From NCBI RefSeq assembly GCF_963678635.1, contig NC_087065.1, positions 20,287,623-20,351,622 of the forward strand: a DNA stretch of 64,000 nt, in the 5' to 3' direction. Position numbers and translations under genes: made by a program. This DNA is from Symsagittifera roscoffensis (Eukaryota > Xenacoelomorpha > Acoela > Convolutidae). A model generated the notes under the pieces. It did no database searches and was not told the DNA's origin. It worked only from the letters and a program-made list of their open reading frames with translations. The first letter of the stretch is position 1. Each line of letters opens with the position of its first letter. This document shows, piece after piece, positions 23,729 through 34,392 of the stretch.

Positions 23729-23751
23729 TTGAGGAAAAAATTTTCGTTCAT
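23729..23751 (-). CDS. Nuclear-type protein, exon 1 (start)
   Basis: The ATG at 23,751-23,749 is followed by seven codons and two bases up to a good donor (AA|GTAAGC, GT at 23,728-23,727). The phase matches exon 2. Such a short first coding exon is a prediction from splice phase and is the least independent part of the model. The Element 1 left LTR begins about 900 bp upstream of this start. Confidence 0.55.
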
Positions 23752-24654
23752 TTCGACAACTACAAAAATTTTTTTTTGACAACAGCGAATTATAAATCTG
23801 AAACAAAAATATATCTGGCATTATAGCGCTCTTTCTTGTTTATTATCAGAAGCTTTGAAGTAACAGGTTAACTTTCGTTCGTTGAAATCACATGCGAGGT
23901 CAAGCAGGATAAGCTCTATGGCCATTCTCGTACTTTTAAACATCAAACTGTCGAAGAAAATTCGTGGTTCGTTTCCACGTCAACTTTAAACTCGTCACAG
24001 CTTCAAGGCTATCATCAAAGCAAAAAATAATAAAATGTGAATTCGAACATTTTCGGAACTATGTCTTTTTTTCCCTTTTATTCTTCATTTTTTAAGGTAA
24101 TCAGAAGGTCTAAAGTATCATAGTAACCGAGGTAACTGTCAGGAGTCCCTTCATCACATTATCGAGCCAAAATCTTCGGAATTTTCTAGATAAGGAAATG
24201 ATAATGATAAAAAGGAAATGATTAGTGGTGATAGAAGAAGAAAAAGAAGAAAGAACACTTGAATTACTATACAATAAAGAGCCGAGGCATCAGTGTAGCA
24301 AAGTGTAAATAATAAAATTGGTTATAAATTCATTGGTTACATCAAACAAAAACAAAACATCAGAAAACAAGCAATAAACAAAACAAACAAAAAACAAAAT
24401 CGGTTACAGTTCGGAAATTGGTTGATTAAAGTATATGAAGTTTCGGATACTATAGAAAAATAAAGATTTAAGAATTAGGAACAAGCTGGTAATAAAACTT
24501 TACAAACAATTTTACAGATAGTCCAATTATACAACGTATATAGAGAGTATATACAGTTTCTCTTTCAAGCAATGTGTGAAAAATTAAACTGAATTAAAAA
24601 ATATAGAACTAGCAAAAACGGTAATCACGCCACGTATTTGTATTAGTACATATA
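23752..24654. other. Spacer between the nuclear-type gene and Element 1
   Basis: No gene is seen. It should include the gene's promoter. The part next to 24,654 is the left flank of the Element 1 insertion. It ends in a TA-rich ACATATA that does not clearly repeat after the right LTR. Confidence 0.4.
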
Positions 24655-25568
24655 TGTGACATTCGACCAGAATGGCCAAAATGCAATTTATGCAGGATTC
24701 GAATTTTGAGCCTTCCGAGTTGATGATTTCGAAGGATTAGCGACGTTATTGGAACGTTTAGCCAAACGGTGAGGGCTAGAATATTCTAGTATTTTAAATT
24801 TTCAAAAATTCGAATGATGACGTCACATTTCTGAGAAATGCTGAAACGGCCATTTTAACAAAAAAGCGAGTAAAAAACAGAACAACTCTTATCTGCGATT
24901 GCGAACAGTACGAAAATCGAGATTGGAAAACGACAACGAACTACAGAATAGCAGAGAACGCTCCGAGTTGCAACTATTGTGCTGCTACAATAGTTGCAAG
25001 GCCGTTGCCAACAAAGGTGAAGGGTGAGAACCAGCCTTCCGGATTAGCAAGAAATCAAGAGTAAGGGGCTTGATTCAGCGGATTCAAGAATCCGGAAGGG
25101 TCTCGGGACGGAAACTTTTATTAACTCACATAAACTTTTAGCATCCTGTCATGTCCTGACTTGAATTTAACTGATATTTTGATTAGTTTTGACAAGGATG
25201 AGGTGCTAGGAGTTGGGGGAAAGGGTTGATCCATCTTCGATGGAGATGATGATTTTTATTTACTGAACAAAAACAATAGTAATATGATAAGTAGTAGCCC
25301 TGTTTTTAGGAGTGACCTCGTGGTCTGGGGATACAGAGACCCAGCCATGAGCTCACTAATTTCGCATGTAATTCAGTTAATTTGAGCGTTCTGGTCGAAG
25401 CCGGAGAACAGTAACGTTTTTGTCAGCCTGATGTAAGAAAGACCACCGAAAAGTACTGGCTTGGTAGAGACGGTGAAAAACATGCAAAGCTCTGTTTAGA
25501 CGCTAGCCAGTCGTCTTAAGACTTAGTTTTGTTATCCGTCGATATGTATCTTCCGGGCGAATGTTACA
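24655..25568 (+). repeat. Element 1 left LTR (914 bp)
   Basis: It begins TGTGACATTCG and ends CGAATGTTACA. It contains a palindromic CRE/ATF-type site TGACGTCA (24,818-24,825). A perfect 13 bp hairpin with loop GCTGCT lies at 24,968-24,999. A second stem is formed by CCTTCCGGATT (25,035-25,045) and AATCCGGAAGG (25,089-25,099). The promoter and RNA start should lie in here; the exact start site is not readable from sequence. Confidence 0.93.
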
Positions 25569-28543
25569 TGTATGTTTTTATGGCGCTCCTGGGTGTTATT
25601 CTTTCATAACATCATGACCGGCGGAACCGTTAACGAGCACTCCGCGCCGAGCGGATGCTCACATTAACGCCCTTAATAGGCCTAAACTGCCGGGGCGGAA
25701 GGGTAGTTCGGAACGCGGAAGCCTTCCGGATTACCGTGAATAGTTTTTTAACCTAGTTAAGACCGAAAATTCACGAACCATGAAGGGTGGGGGGAATCAT
25801 GAACCCCTCATCCCCTGAGTGGTTTGTGACCAAAAACACTTAAAGATATCAGCAAAACCAAACAAAAAGTAGTATAGTACCCAAGAAAAACAAAAAACAT
25901 AAAAAATAACCGAAAAAACCAAAAACAGTAAAAAAGTAAAAAATCAGAAGAAATCATCCCCCCAGACAAGATGTGACTCAAACCCCCCGTTTGTTGTTGA
26001 TAGATATATTGTTGTTACAGGCATTTATATCAGTCAGGATCGTTACGATCAATTTTGTAGCCCGTTTGTGAGGCTTGTACTGTAGGGTTATTTGAGCATT
26101 TAAGCACGTTAATGATAAATTGCGCTCAGTCCGGAAGGGTCAGCTGATTTGCGCTCAATTCGGAAGGGTGAAGACCGATCCGGCAAGCAGTTCAAGGAGC
26201 AACAAGAAGGGGCTCAACGACAACAACAATCGACTGTTGGGTATCGTTAACAAGTTTTGTATCCCTTTTGGTACAAAGAGTAAGATAGTAATCTGTGGGG
26301 GGCTCGACAGTGCTGCACTGTAGTGACCCTTCACCGAACTGCGAATATCCGAGTTAAGCACCTTAATTCGGATAATAAACAAACCCGGAGGGGTATAGTA
26401 TTACTAATATTATTATTCATATAGCCTATATTAATAGTCACATATCGTTTTTCAGTGAAAAACAACGAAAACAGACCGGTTTTTAGGGTCAAAATAGCGA
26501 TATTTTGATCCCCCCACAAGTCGCGATTTTTGAGATATCGATATTTTTTGAAACGGAAAAAAGCGCTAAGTTAGTGTGTTACATCGTAACTGCACTACTG
26601 TAATAAGTAGAACCGGTTAACTTTAGTTCGGAAGTGGTTGGAACTAGTTTGGTACCAAAAACCAAATTTTCCCAATTTTTGATAGTAAGAAACACTAAAA
26701 ATTTAGAAAATTTTTTGAACTTTTTGAGGTAGGACAGTAAAAATAGTTGTTCGGACAACGTCCACTAGTGAATCTACAAGTCTTAAAATCCGCTACCCGA
26801 AAGCCTTCCGGGTTGCAGAGAAATCGAACATAACGTGTTTGATTTGGTGGATTCATCAATCCGGAGGGGTCCAGGTAGCATAGTTTTTCGCAAAATTTTT
26901 CTACAATAGCGTTTTAGATTGGGTCTTTTGCATTGAACTAGAAGAGTATAGGCCTTCTGAGCTCGGATCAATAATTTTTAGGTCGAAAGGACCAGATTTG
27001 CGGAAAAAGTTAGGCGGAACCTATAAGAGAGAAAATTTTTTGAGTTCGGAAAAAAGACGTTTTGGTTAATAACTTTGGAACAACTGATCATATCGAGTTG
27101 ATCTTGGTACCAATAGATCAGAAATTAGCTGAGCTTACTAATAGGATCAGAAATTTTTCGGAAAAGCGAGCGAGAAAATTTTTTGAGATTGTTTTTAGCA
27201 AATTACACAAATCCGGAGGGGTACACCCTTCACGTTTTATAAATTTTTCTGAAAAACCCTTATACCCCTACCAAAAGTTGATAGCGATTGAACTAAGTAA
27301 CTTAGGACAGTTCTAGACAAAAAGGGAAGGCTGAAGGCACAAGACAACCATAATAGAGTCGAAGTTAGGCAAGTGATAAGACCCTTCACCGTTAGTGTGA
27401 ATTGTCAAATAAGTGCCTTAACTTCAATCCGGAGGGGTCTAGGAAAGGACCCTATACCCTTCCCAGTTAATTCAAACAGCATAAAAGCAACGCAGAACGT
27501 ATCCGGAGGGGTATAAGCTGAAATTAAGAAAACTACGGAAAGCTACTTTGACAGAGCTAAGGGCTCCCAATCCGGAGGGGTCGAAATTTTTCAAAGTCAG
27601 AGGGGTCCGAATCCGGAGGGGTCTACTTTCCACAAAACCGGAGGGGTCCGAATCCGGAAGGGTCTTATAGTTGCTAATTCGGAGGGGTCCAAATCCGGAG
27701 GGGTCCATATTCTGACAGTCCGGAAGGGTCCTATTTGTGCCAATCCGGAGGGGTATTATTTTATTAAGGACTTAGGTAAACGAAAGAAAGACTAAAGAGC
27801 GAGAGGTATTAGGTTATTAATACACAGGCTAGGTATCAGTGACTGCACTGGTAACATGCCTCTCAAAAAGAACCAGACTAATACAAAACAGGTCCGAACT
27901 CGGATATTCGCGACACTAAGTCTAAATTAAAAAGAGCGTGACTCATTGGTGTGGATTGAAACATAATACGTTTTTGGGAAAAGTGACTGCCCTGAGGATT
28001 TTAGTAGGTCTAGCTCGGGCAGTCCGAAGGCAGATAGGTATCACAGTACTCGGTGGGTGCAATAGACGCCCACTTGAGAAAATTACTGCCTTCAAAGTTT
28101 TGTCTGTTTGGTGCAGCACCAAGCAGGGAAAGCTTTTTCTTTAAAAGACAGGTTCGACTATTGTACTGCGACCGACTAAGAGTACAAGACACATACGTTT
28201 TTTTTATATATACATTCATATTGTGTCAATATATATTTTTTTTGTTTTTTTTTTTTTGATTTTAAATCAACCTAAACTGTGCTTGATTGGGTAGTGAGTA
28301 CACTATCTTTTAAAATTGACTGATAACGTCATATTGTGCTAGTTTCCAGATCTCTGGACCGATAATCGGTCAGTGTGAATAAATTTTATACAAACTGTAC
28401 TCTTACAACATACAGGGATTCGTGGTCACTATTTAATAGAATCTGGTGAAATTTATTGTGTTGTGTCATTATTATTGTTAATAAAACTATAAGGTCTCTA
28501 GCAATTGAGTCAAGAGTAGGCATAGGAAAGTGACAAATAAAGA
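25569..28543 (+). other. Element 1 untranslated leader with repeated CCGGARGGGT modules
   Basis: A 2,975 nt leader lies between LTR and Gag, with no long ORF and many short upstream ORFs. CCGGAGGGGT or CCGGAAGGGT (with two TCGG variants) occurs about 15 times: 26,131; 26,160; 26,385; 26,861; 27,213; 27,429; 27,503; 27,572; 27,613; 27,638; 27,654; 27,679; 27,695; 27,720; 27,745. Complementary CCTTCCGG lies at 25,722 and 26,804, and ACCCTTCACC at 26,326 and 27,381. A folded RNA acting in packaging, dimerisation or cap-independent initiation on Gag is plausible but inferred. Confidence 0.75.
25581..25598 (+). promoter_or_regulatory. Candidate tRNA primer binding site
   Basis: TGGCGCTCCTGGGTG... 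starts 12 bases after the left LTR. It begins with the TGG expected opposite a tRNA CCA end and partly matches the complement of eukaryotic tRNA-Asn 3' ends. The distance from the LTR is longer than usual and the tRNA identity is tentative. Confidence 0.45.
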
Positions 28544-31500
28544 ATGAGTTTAGACAAGTCAAGGATACCAAAACGAGGTAATAGCTCTAGGAAATTCATA
28601 CCTGAAAAGCAAAGAAAAACGATGACCGATCCTTTTGTGGATTGGATCAAGCGAACCCGGTCCGATAAAGAGGGGACGGTTTCAGGCAGAATGGTTGAAA
28701 CGAGAAGTCAAAAGACCTCAGAAGAGCGAAGAGAACTGTTAGAAGTGGAGGTCAATACGGACCATACCATGAACGACAACCAGGGAGTAAATGGACTGGA
28801 AGGGAGAGGCAGAAGGCTGGCGAGTGAATCTACTCCGGTAGAACAAGGCCATGATTTTGCCACTTCCACCGGGACGTTGAATCGAGAGGAGATGTCGGAA
28901 CTGTCCGACATCTCAACTGAAGTAACGGCAACTAGAAGATCTCCGACAGACAACACTATGATGGCAAGCGGAACTGGAAAACAAACAACCTCATCATCGT
29001 TCTCAGAAAGAATGAAGAACACCTTCGGAAACATCTTTCCATTCAGCATGGGAGGAGGAGCAGGAAACGATGGGGAGTCCCAGGAGGAAGAGGATGAAGA
29101 GGAGCAAGGGGACTTTGGATCTCAAGTCAGTCTCAATAGTTCGATCCAGGAGAGTGAGGCACACGTCGGAAGAGAGACTGGAACCATGGACAAATTTGGT
29201 GTAGTGACAACTATAAGCAAAGAGGCGAACACACCGGGCCAGTCGAAGGACTTCGCGATTAGGACAAGTTCGGAGCCACAACCTGAAGAGAGTAGAACCA
29301 GAGGGCTTGGCAACGCGTTAGTGGATCCTGAAATAGATAATGATAAAACGTCAAGACAGAGAGTCAAGGCCCGGATCTCTACCAGCACGAAGCTACCTGG
29401 GACCGACAGAGTTACACCACCACTAGTGACGCCACTCATGGATAACGGGGCAGCACTAGAGGAAGCCTTAAACAACATAGTGGGCAGTTTAGGAGAACAA
29501 AATGAACAGATGTCGATAAGGATGAGTGAACTGGAAAGAGCAGTTCACATTGAAAGAGAAAGTCTGCGAGAAGAAATAAACCGCAACAGACAAGAAGTTG
29601 GCAGAAGCGAAAAACGCTTGAAAGAGAGAACGGACGAACATATGACGAGGAATTTGTCGCGAATGACAAGAGAAGCGGAACAGAGGGAGTTACGCTTAAG
29701 AGCCGACATGGAGAAGTTAAGAATTCAGCAAGAGCAGTCTCTTGGGTCTCTTGACACAAAGATAGACGCGATGATGGAGAGGCGAACGCAGGCTATCATG
29801 GATAGGTTGGACGGGCTGCTAGGAAGCAAGAGTGGACCAAAAGAAGGAGAGCCGAACTCGGGAGGTCCCAGCAGGGAACCGAGGGTGAACTTCAATGAAC
29901 ATCAAAGGAGGAAGACAAATGGATCCACTAGAGGCAGGGGCAGTTCATCAGCCTATGCCACAAGGGGTAATACAGCATGGGGCCCGAACAGTAGAGCAAG
30001 TTCAACGGGGAACAGACAAACCTCGAACGAACGACCAACGCAAAGCACACATGCGACCGGGAGAAGCGATTCTGGCAACATGGGGCATACAAGCCCGAGG
30101 AGGAGTCACATGGGCCAAGCGGGAAACGCTCATGGTGATTCGGATTGCAGGGATGCACCGCACACAGAGCCTTCGACAAGGTGTGAGGACACTCAGGCGG
30201 GACACTCAAGGGATGCTACGGCAATGGCCACAGCATTTGAACCCCTGAACAGGTCTTTGGAGACATTCCTGACGCGGTTATCTAGAACCAATGAACGCAG
30301 TGAAAAGTCCAGAAGAGTCTTTAAGAAGCCAAGATGCTACAAGGACGAATCTGATGGCTGTATTGATACCTGGATAGAGGTAATGAAGCTGCATTTCGAG
30401 GAAGAGGACTTGTCGGAGAGACAGGAATGCAGCGCGCTCACCAGCAACTTAGAAGGGACAGCCCTGAACTGTGTCATGGCTAAGAAACAGTATCAACGTG
30501 ACACTGCTGAGAAAATCTTCGAAATCTTGTTAAACCGTTTCGGATCAGGGGTGCAGGGGCACCAGGCGATGATGCGCTTCGAGAAACGGAGGCAACGAGA
30601 AGATGAAACAATAGACAAGTTTCTCGATGATTTGGAAATGCTGAGAAGACGCAGCCAACCGGATGAGTCAAACCGAAGGATGAACCTGGCCGTAGCCTCA
30701 AAATTCATCGATGGTGTGAAAAATGATGAACTTCGTACGATGCTAGCAACGCATTACACACCACTATCAACTAATGCGCCAACACCGGAGGAGTTGAGGC
30801 TCAAATCAAAAGAGTATCTTTTGTTGAAACCTCCTTCGAGATCTGGATATTACAAGAACAATTATGGCAATTTTAACAACGGACCAGCTAACCAAGGGAA
30901 CAATTGGTACAAACCGAGGGATGATATGGACAAGAGACGTTCTTGTGCTAATTGCAGTTCAACAGACCATCATGTGTCAGCATGCCCAGCTTACAAACAA
31001 GGCATGAAAGCAATAGGCTTTAGCCTCGAGGACGAAGATGCGTCAGAGTTGGATCATGAGGATTTCATGAGAGGAGTAATTGCGAAATTTGGCCCGAGGT
31101 GTTTCTTTTGTAACTTGGAAGGTCATTTTAAATCAGATTGTCCGCAATTCTGGGATGCAGTGGCAGACATCAAGCATCCAAGGCATGAAGAAGCTTTGTC
31201 AGGAGTGAAAGCAAGCAAGGCTCGACTTTTGGGCGAAGCAGAGGCACGCAGGAAGGACAAACCTCAAGAGCTGGCGGCAAAGAAAATGCAAGCAGTAACA
31301 GAAGAAGCACGTGAACCGGAACCAGCAACTGCGGCCGATGACTTCAAGATCGATTATAAGGCAGCCGCAAAGGATGCTTTAAATAGAGTACAGCAGGAAT
31401 TGGTGACGAAAGAGATCGAACAAAAAGTGAAACTTGAACTGGAAAATGAAAAGCTTCAGGAGCAACTGAATACCTTCGAGGCAACGGAGTTCGAAGAGAC

Positions 31501-34384
31501 GAAAACACCAAGCAGTTTAGATATGAAACTTAAAGTGATCTCCGGTAAGAGGTTCGGCATGGCGCCGCAGGGAAAGAAGATACAGTCGATAATCTCAGTG
31601 GCTGGACACCAGGTAATAAGAAATTTGAGTGAACCATCAGAGTTCACTTTAATGCATTTGGACATATATGCAGATTATCTGAGGCAGGTGGAGCCACGCA
31701 CTGAGTCGAGAGCTGTGCGAGCACTACTAACGACGGGTGGCCCTCGCATGAAGAAACTTCATGGACGCTACTTGGAGGTCTATGGGCCGTATCAAATAAT
31801 GCTGAACGTGGATGGAATCAGCATCTACACCAGGACTTACATAACAACAGATGATGACCAAATGGGGCAAATCTATTTGGGTGAAGAGGAACTCAAAGTC
31901 CGCAGGATAGGCCATGACGCCATGATGGAACAAGACGCGGTACATATTGGATATGAAGCAGATGTGACAGCACACCTGCTTGACACCAACGGAACAAAAA
32001 TCGGAGTCACAGGGCTTCTGGACACAGGCGCGGTGGTGAGTGTGATGCCGATAAAAACCTGGGAGAGAATGGGCTTCACGCGGGAAGATTTGATTCCTAC
32101 GAATCTCCGACTAGCCGCTGCAAATCGAGGAGCTATCTACGTAGCCGGAAGAACACCGGTGACGGTCCTTCACATGGGAGGACGGAACCTTTGGATGAGC
32201 TTCCTGGTGGTAGAGAATCTGGACGACGCCGACCAATTCATCTTGGGCAGAGATTTTGTCAGGAATTTTGACGTGATGATTGACTTGAACAACGGTCTAA
32301 TACGGATTAGAAACCCGGACCGAAAGTATGTTAAGAGACCCATTAATAGGATAATAACAGATGAAAATAAGGTACCAGTTTTTTTGGATAGAAAAGTAAA
32401 GTTACAACCAGGACAAGCTGTAGTAGCGATTTTTAGAATGAGAAATTTAAATTCGTTAAGTAATAGTAAACAGGTTTGCTTAGTACCGAATCCAAATAGT
32501 CAGAGTTCGGTGATTTTAGGCCGGAGCTTCTCGGTAACGCGAAACGGACTGTGTGTCAGTGTGTTGTTGAACACACTGGACACCACGGTTTCAATCCAGC
32601 GTGGAAAGAAGCTTGGTTACGCATTGCCGATGAGGACCGACTATGAAGAGACACAAAACTTGAAGAAATATAGTGTGAAAGACTGTCCTTATCATGCAAA
32701 TAAAGATAAAATCTTAAAGAGAATTAATGAATTAAAATCTATTCGTAAATTGTTTTCAATGAAATCCGAAACGGACGACGGCTTATCAAGCTGCTCGAAT
32801 TTTCCGGAACGCCCCTCGTCATATGAACTAGATTCTGACAAACCGGTTTTGCCAGAAATAGAACATTTAAAAGGAAAAATAGGTGAGGGAGATTTTGAAA
32901 AATTGCGGGACCTCCTAGATCGGAACGCCGAAGTATTTTCAAAACATAAGGCGGACATCGGTTGCTGTAATTTCGTCGAACACGAAATCGAACTAGAAGA
33001 GGGCGCCGTTCCCCATAGGGAAGGCGCAAGGCGAATGACGCCACATAAATCGGAAGCGTGCCGAGCGGAAATAGAAATGTTGCTTGAATACGACATGATA
33101 GAACCCTCGAAATCACCATGGGCTTGCGGAGTAGTAATGGCGAAAAAGAAAGGGGGGCAGCTTAGATTTTGTTGCGACTTTCGTTACTTGAACGCGGTAA
33201 CGATTAAAGATGCGTACCCGATACCGCGAATAGACGAGAGCCTATCCAAACTTGGTGATGCAAAGTTCTTCACCACATTGGACTTGGGTTCTGCCTTCTG
33301 GCAGGTTCCTCTGCGAAAGAAGGACAGGGAGAAAACCGGATTCGCGTGCGAATTGGGGTTGTACCAGTGGAAGAGGATGCCCTTCGGCTTGTGCAATGCA
33401 ACAGCAACCTTTCAAAGGCTGATGGCTCAGGCTTTGACAGGAGTGACCAAAAAGTACGGGAATCTCTTGATGTGCTACGTGGATGACGTAGTCATAGCGA
33501 CACCAACCCTGGAGGATCACATTGATCGACTCGATGAGGTCTTCGGATGTATGAAAAGAGCAGGCTTGAAATGCAAACCATCGAAATGTGAAATCCTTAG
33601 GGATTCGATCAAGTACCTGGGAAGAATGGTGGACCGGCATGGTGTGAGGCCAGATCCAGAAGCAGTAGAGGCTGTGCTGACATGGAAAGCTCCTAGAACG
33701 GACACACAGCTCATGAGCTTCCTAGGGTTTGCCAATTACTACCGAGAATTCATAAAAGGATACGCGGACAAGGTGTACCCGATGCAGAAGCTGATGCGCA
33801 ACAAAGGGAAAAAGTTCGAATGGAACGATGAGGCACAAGTTGCTTTCGAGAACATAAAGCGGGAACTGTGCGAAGCGCCAGTGCTGGGCATGCCTACAGA
33901 AAAGGGCATGTATGTTCTTGACACAGACGCATCGGTGGTGGCCATCTCAGGAATATTGCATCAAGAGCAAGAATGGAACGGAAGAACAGTCCTCCGTCCC
34001 ATTGCATACGGCAGCAAGGTCTTGAGTGACACAGAGATGAAATATGGCGCACCGAAAGCAGAAATGTTTGCAGTAGTCACCTTCGTGGAAAAGTACCGTG
34101 CATACTTGGGGAGCGCTCCCTTCAAGTTACGCGTGGACAACAGAGCGTTATCCTGGTTGAAGACCTACTCGATGGATCAGAGTTATATTGGTAGATGGAT
34201 AGTCAGATTGGATGGCTACCATATGATAATCGAACATAGGATGCGTGATAAACATCAGAATGCTGACAGTCTCAGCAAGAAAACTGAGTTCTATGAAAGA
34301 TTGGAGCAGAAGCAGGCCAATCAGGCGAAAGTAAAGAGGGATTCTCGTTTCTGGACAAAGGAACTTATGAAGCGCTTCCCTTAA
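28544..34384 (+). CDS. gag-pol: Gag-protease-reverse transcriptase-RNase H polyprotein
   Basis: This 1,946-codon ORF encodes the core of the element. Gag occupies roughly residues 1-900, with an acidic, disordered N-terminus and a coiled-coil-like charged stretch (about 300-430). Two CX2CX4HX4C nucleocapsid zinc knuckles lie at 801-814 and 853-866. An aspartic protease follows with L-L-D-T-G-A (Asp1160). The reverse transcriptase has its first catalytic Asp at 1580 (TLDLGSAF) and Y-V-D-D at 1645-1648. RNase H begins near the T-D-A-S at 1794-1797. Gag and Pol share one frame without a stop, unlike many gypsy elements, so Gag:Pol ratio must be set otherwise. The ATG at 28,544 is the first in frame. 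The ORF ends at 34,384, before integrase, which lies in the -1 frame. Confidence 0.93.
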   Translation: MSLDKSRIPKRGNSSRKFIPEKQRKTMTDPFVDWIKRTRSDKEGTVSGRMVETRSQKTSEERRELLEVEVNTDHTMNDNQGVNGLEGRGRRLASESTPVEQGHDFATSTGTLNREEMSELSDISTEVTATRRSPTDNTMMASGTGKQTTSSSFSERMKNTFGNIFPFSMGGGAGNDGESQEEEDEEEQGDFGSQVSLNSSIQESEAHVGRETGTMDKFGVVTTISKEANTPGQSKDFAIRTSSEPQPEESRTRGLGNALVDPEIDNDKTSRQRVKARISTSTKLPGTDRVTPPLVTPLMDNGAALEEALNNIVGSLGEQNEQMSIRMSELERAVHIERESLREEINRNRQEVGRSEKRLKERTDEHMTRNLSRMTREAEQRELRLRADMEKLRIQQEQSLGSLDTKIDAMMERRTQAIMDRLDGLLGSKSGPKEGEPNSGGPSREPRVNFNEHQRRKTNGSTRGRGSSSAYATRGNTAWGPNSRASSTGNRQTSNERPTQSTHATGRSDSGNMGHTSPRRSHMGQAGNAHGDSDCRDAPHTEPSTRCEDTQAGHSRDATAMATAFEPLNRSLETFLTRLSRTNERSEKSRRVFKKPRCYKDESDGCIDTWIEVMKLHFEEEDLSERQECSALTSNLEGTALNCVMAKKQYQRDTAEKIFEILLNRFGSGVQGHQAMMRFEKRRQREDETIDKFLDDLEMLRRRSQPDESNRRMNLAVASKFIDGVKNDELRTMLATHYTPLSTNAPTPEELRLKSKEYLLLKPPSRSGYYKNNYGNFNNGPANQGNNWYKPRDDMDKRRSCANCSSTDHHVSACPAYKQGMKAIGFSLEDEDASELDHEDFMRGVIAKFGPRCFFCNLEGHFKSDCPQFWDAVADIKHPRHEEALSGVKASKARLLGEAEARRKDKPQELAAKKMQAVTEEAREPEPATAADDFKIDYKAAAKDALNRVQQELVTKEIEQKVKLELENEKLQEQLNTFEATEFEETKTPSSLDMKLKVISGKRFGMAPQGKKIQSIISVAGHQVIRNLSEPSEFTLMHLDIYADYLRQVEPRTESRAVRALLTTGGPRMKKLHGRYLEVYGPYQIMLNVDGISIYTRTYITTDDDQMGQIYLGEEELKVRRIGHDAMMEQDAVHIGYEADVTAHLLDTNGTKIGVTGLLDTGAVVSVMPIKTWERMGFTREDLIPTNLRLAAANRGAIYVAGRTPVTVLHMGGRNLWMSFLVVENLDDADQFILGRDFVRNFDVMIDLNNGLIRIRNPDRKYVKRPINRIITDENKVPVFLDRKVKLQPGQAVVAIFRMRNLNSLSNSKQVCLVPNPNSQSSVILGRSFSVTRNGLCVSVLLNTLDTTVSIQRGKKLGYALPMRTDYEETQNLKKYSVKDCPYHANKDKILKRINELKSIRKLFSMKSETDDGLSSCSNFPERPSSYELDSDKPVLPEIEHLKGKIGEGDFEKLRDLLDRNAEVFSKHKADIGCCNFVEHEIELEEGAVPHREGARRMTPHKSEACRAEIEMLLEYDMIEPSKSPWACGVVMAKKKGGQLRFCCDFRYLNAVTIKDAYPIPRIDESLSKLGDAKFFTTLDLGSAFWQVPLRKKDREKTGFACELGLYQWKRMPFGLCNATATFQRLMAQALTGVTKKYGNLLMCYVDDVVIATPTLEDHIDRLDEVFGCMKRAGLKCKPSKCEILRDSIKYLGRMVDRHGVRPDPEAVEAVLTWKAPRTDTQLMSFLGFANYYREFIKGYADKVYPMQKLMRNKGKKFEWNDEAQVAFENIKRELCEAPVLGMPTEKGMYVLDTDASVVAISGILHQEQEWNGRTVLRPIAYGSKVLSDTEMKYGAPKAEMFAVVTFVEKYRAYLGSAPFKLRVDNRALSWLKTYSMDQSYIGRWIVRLDGYHMIIEHRMRDKHQNADSLSKKTEFYERLEQKQANQAKVKRDSRFWTKELMKRFP

Positions 34385-34392
34385 CGAGATGG

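Noticed and set aside
26131..27754. CRISPR-like array
   Set aside because: The repeated unit is only 10 bp, irregularly spaced, inside the untranslated leader of a eukaryotic retroelement.
28700..30250. Antisense and alternative-frame ORFs over gag
   Set aside because: They are shadows of the long gag-pol frame, with no domain or composition of their own.
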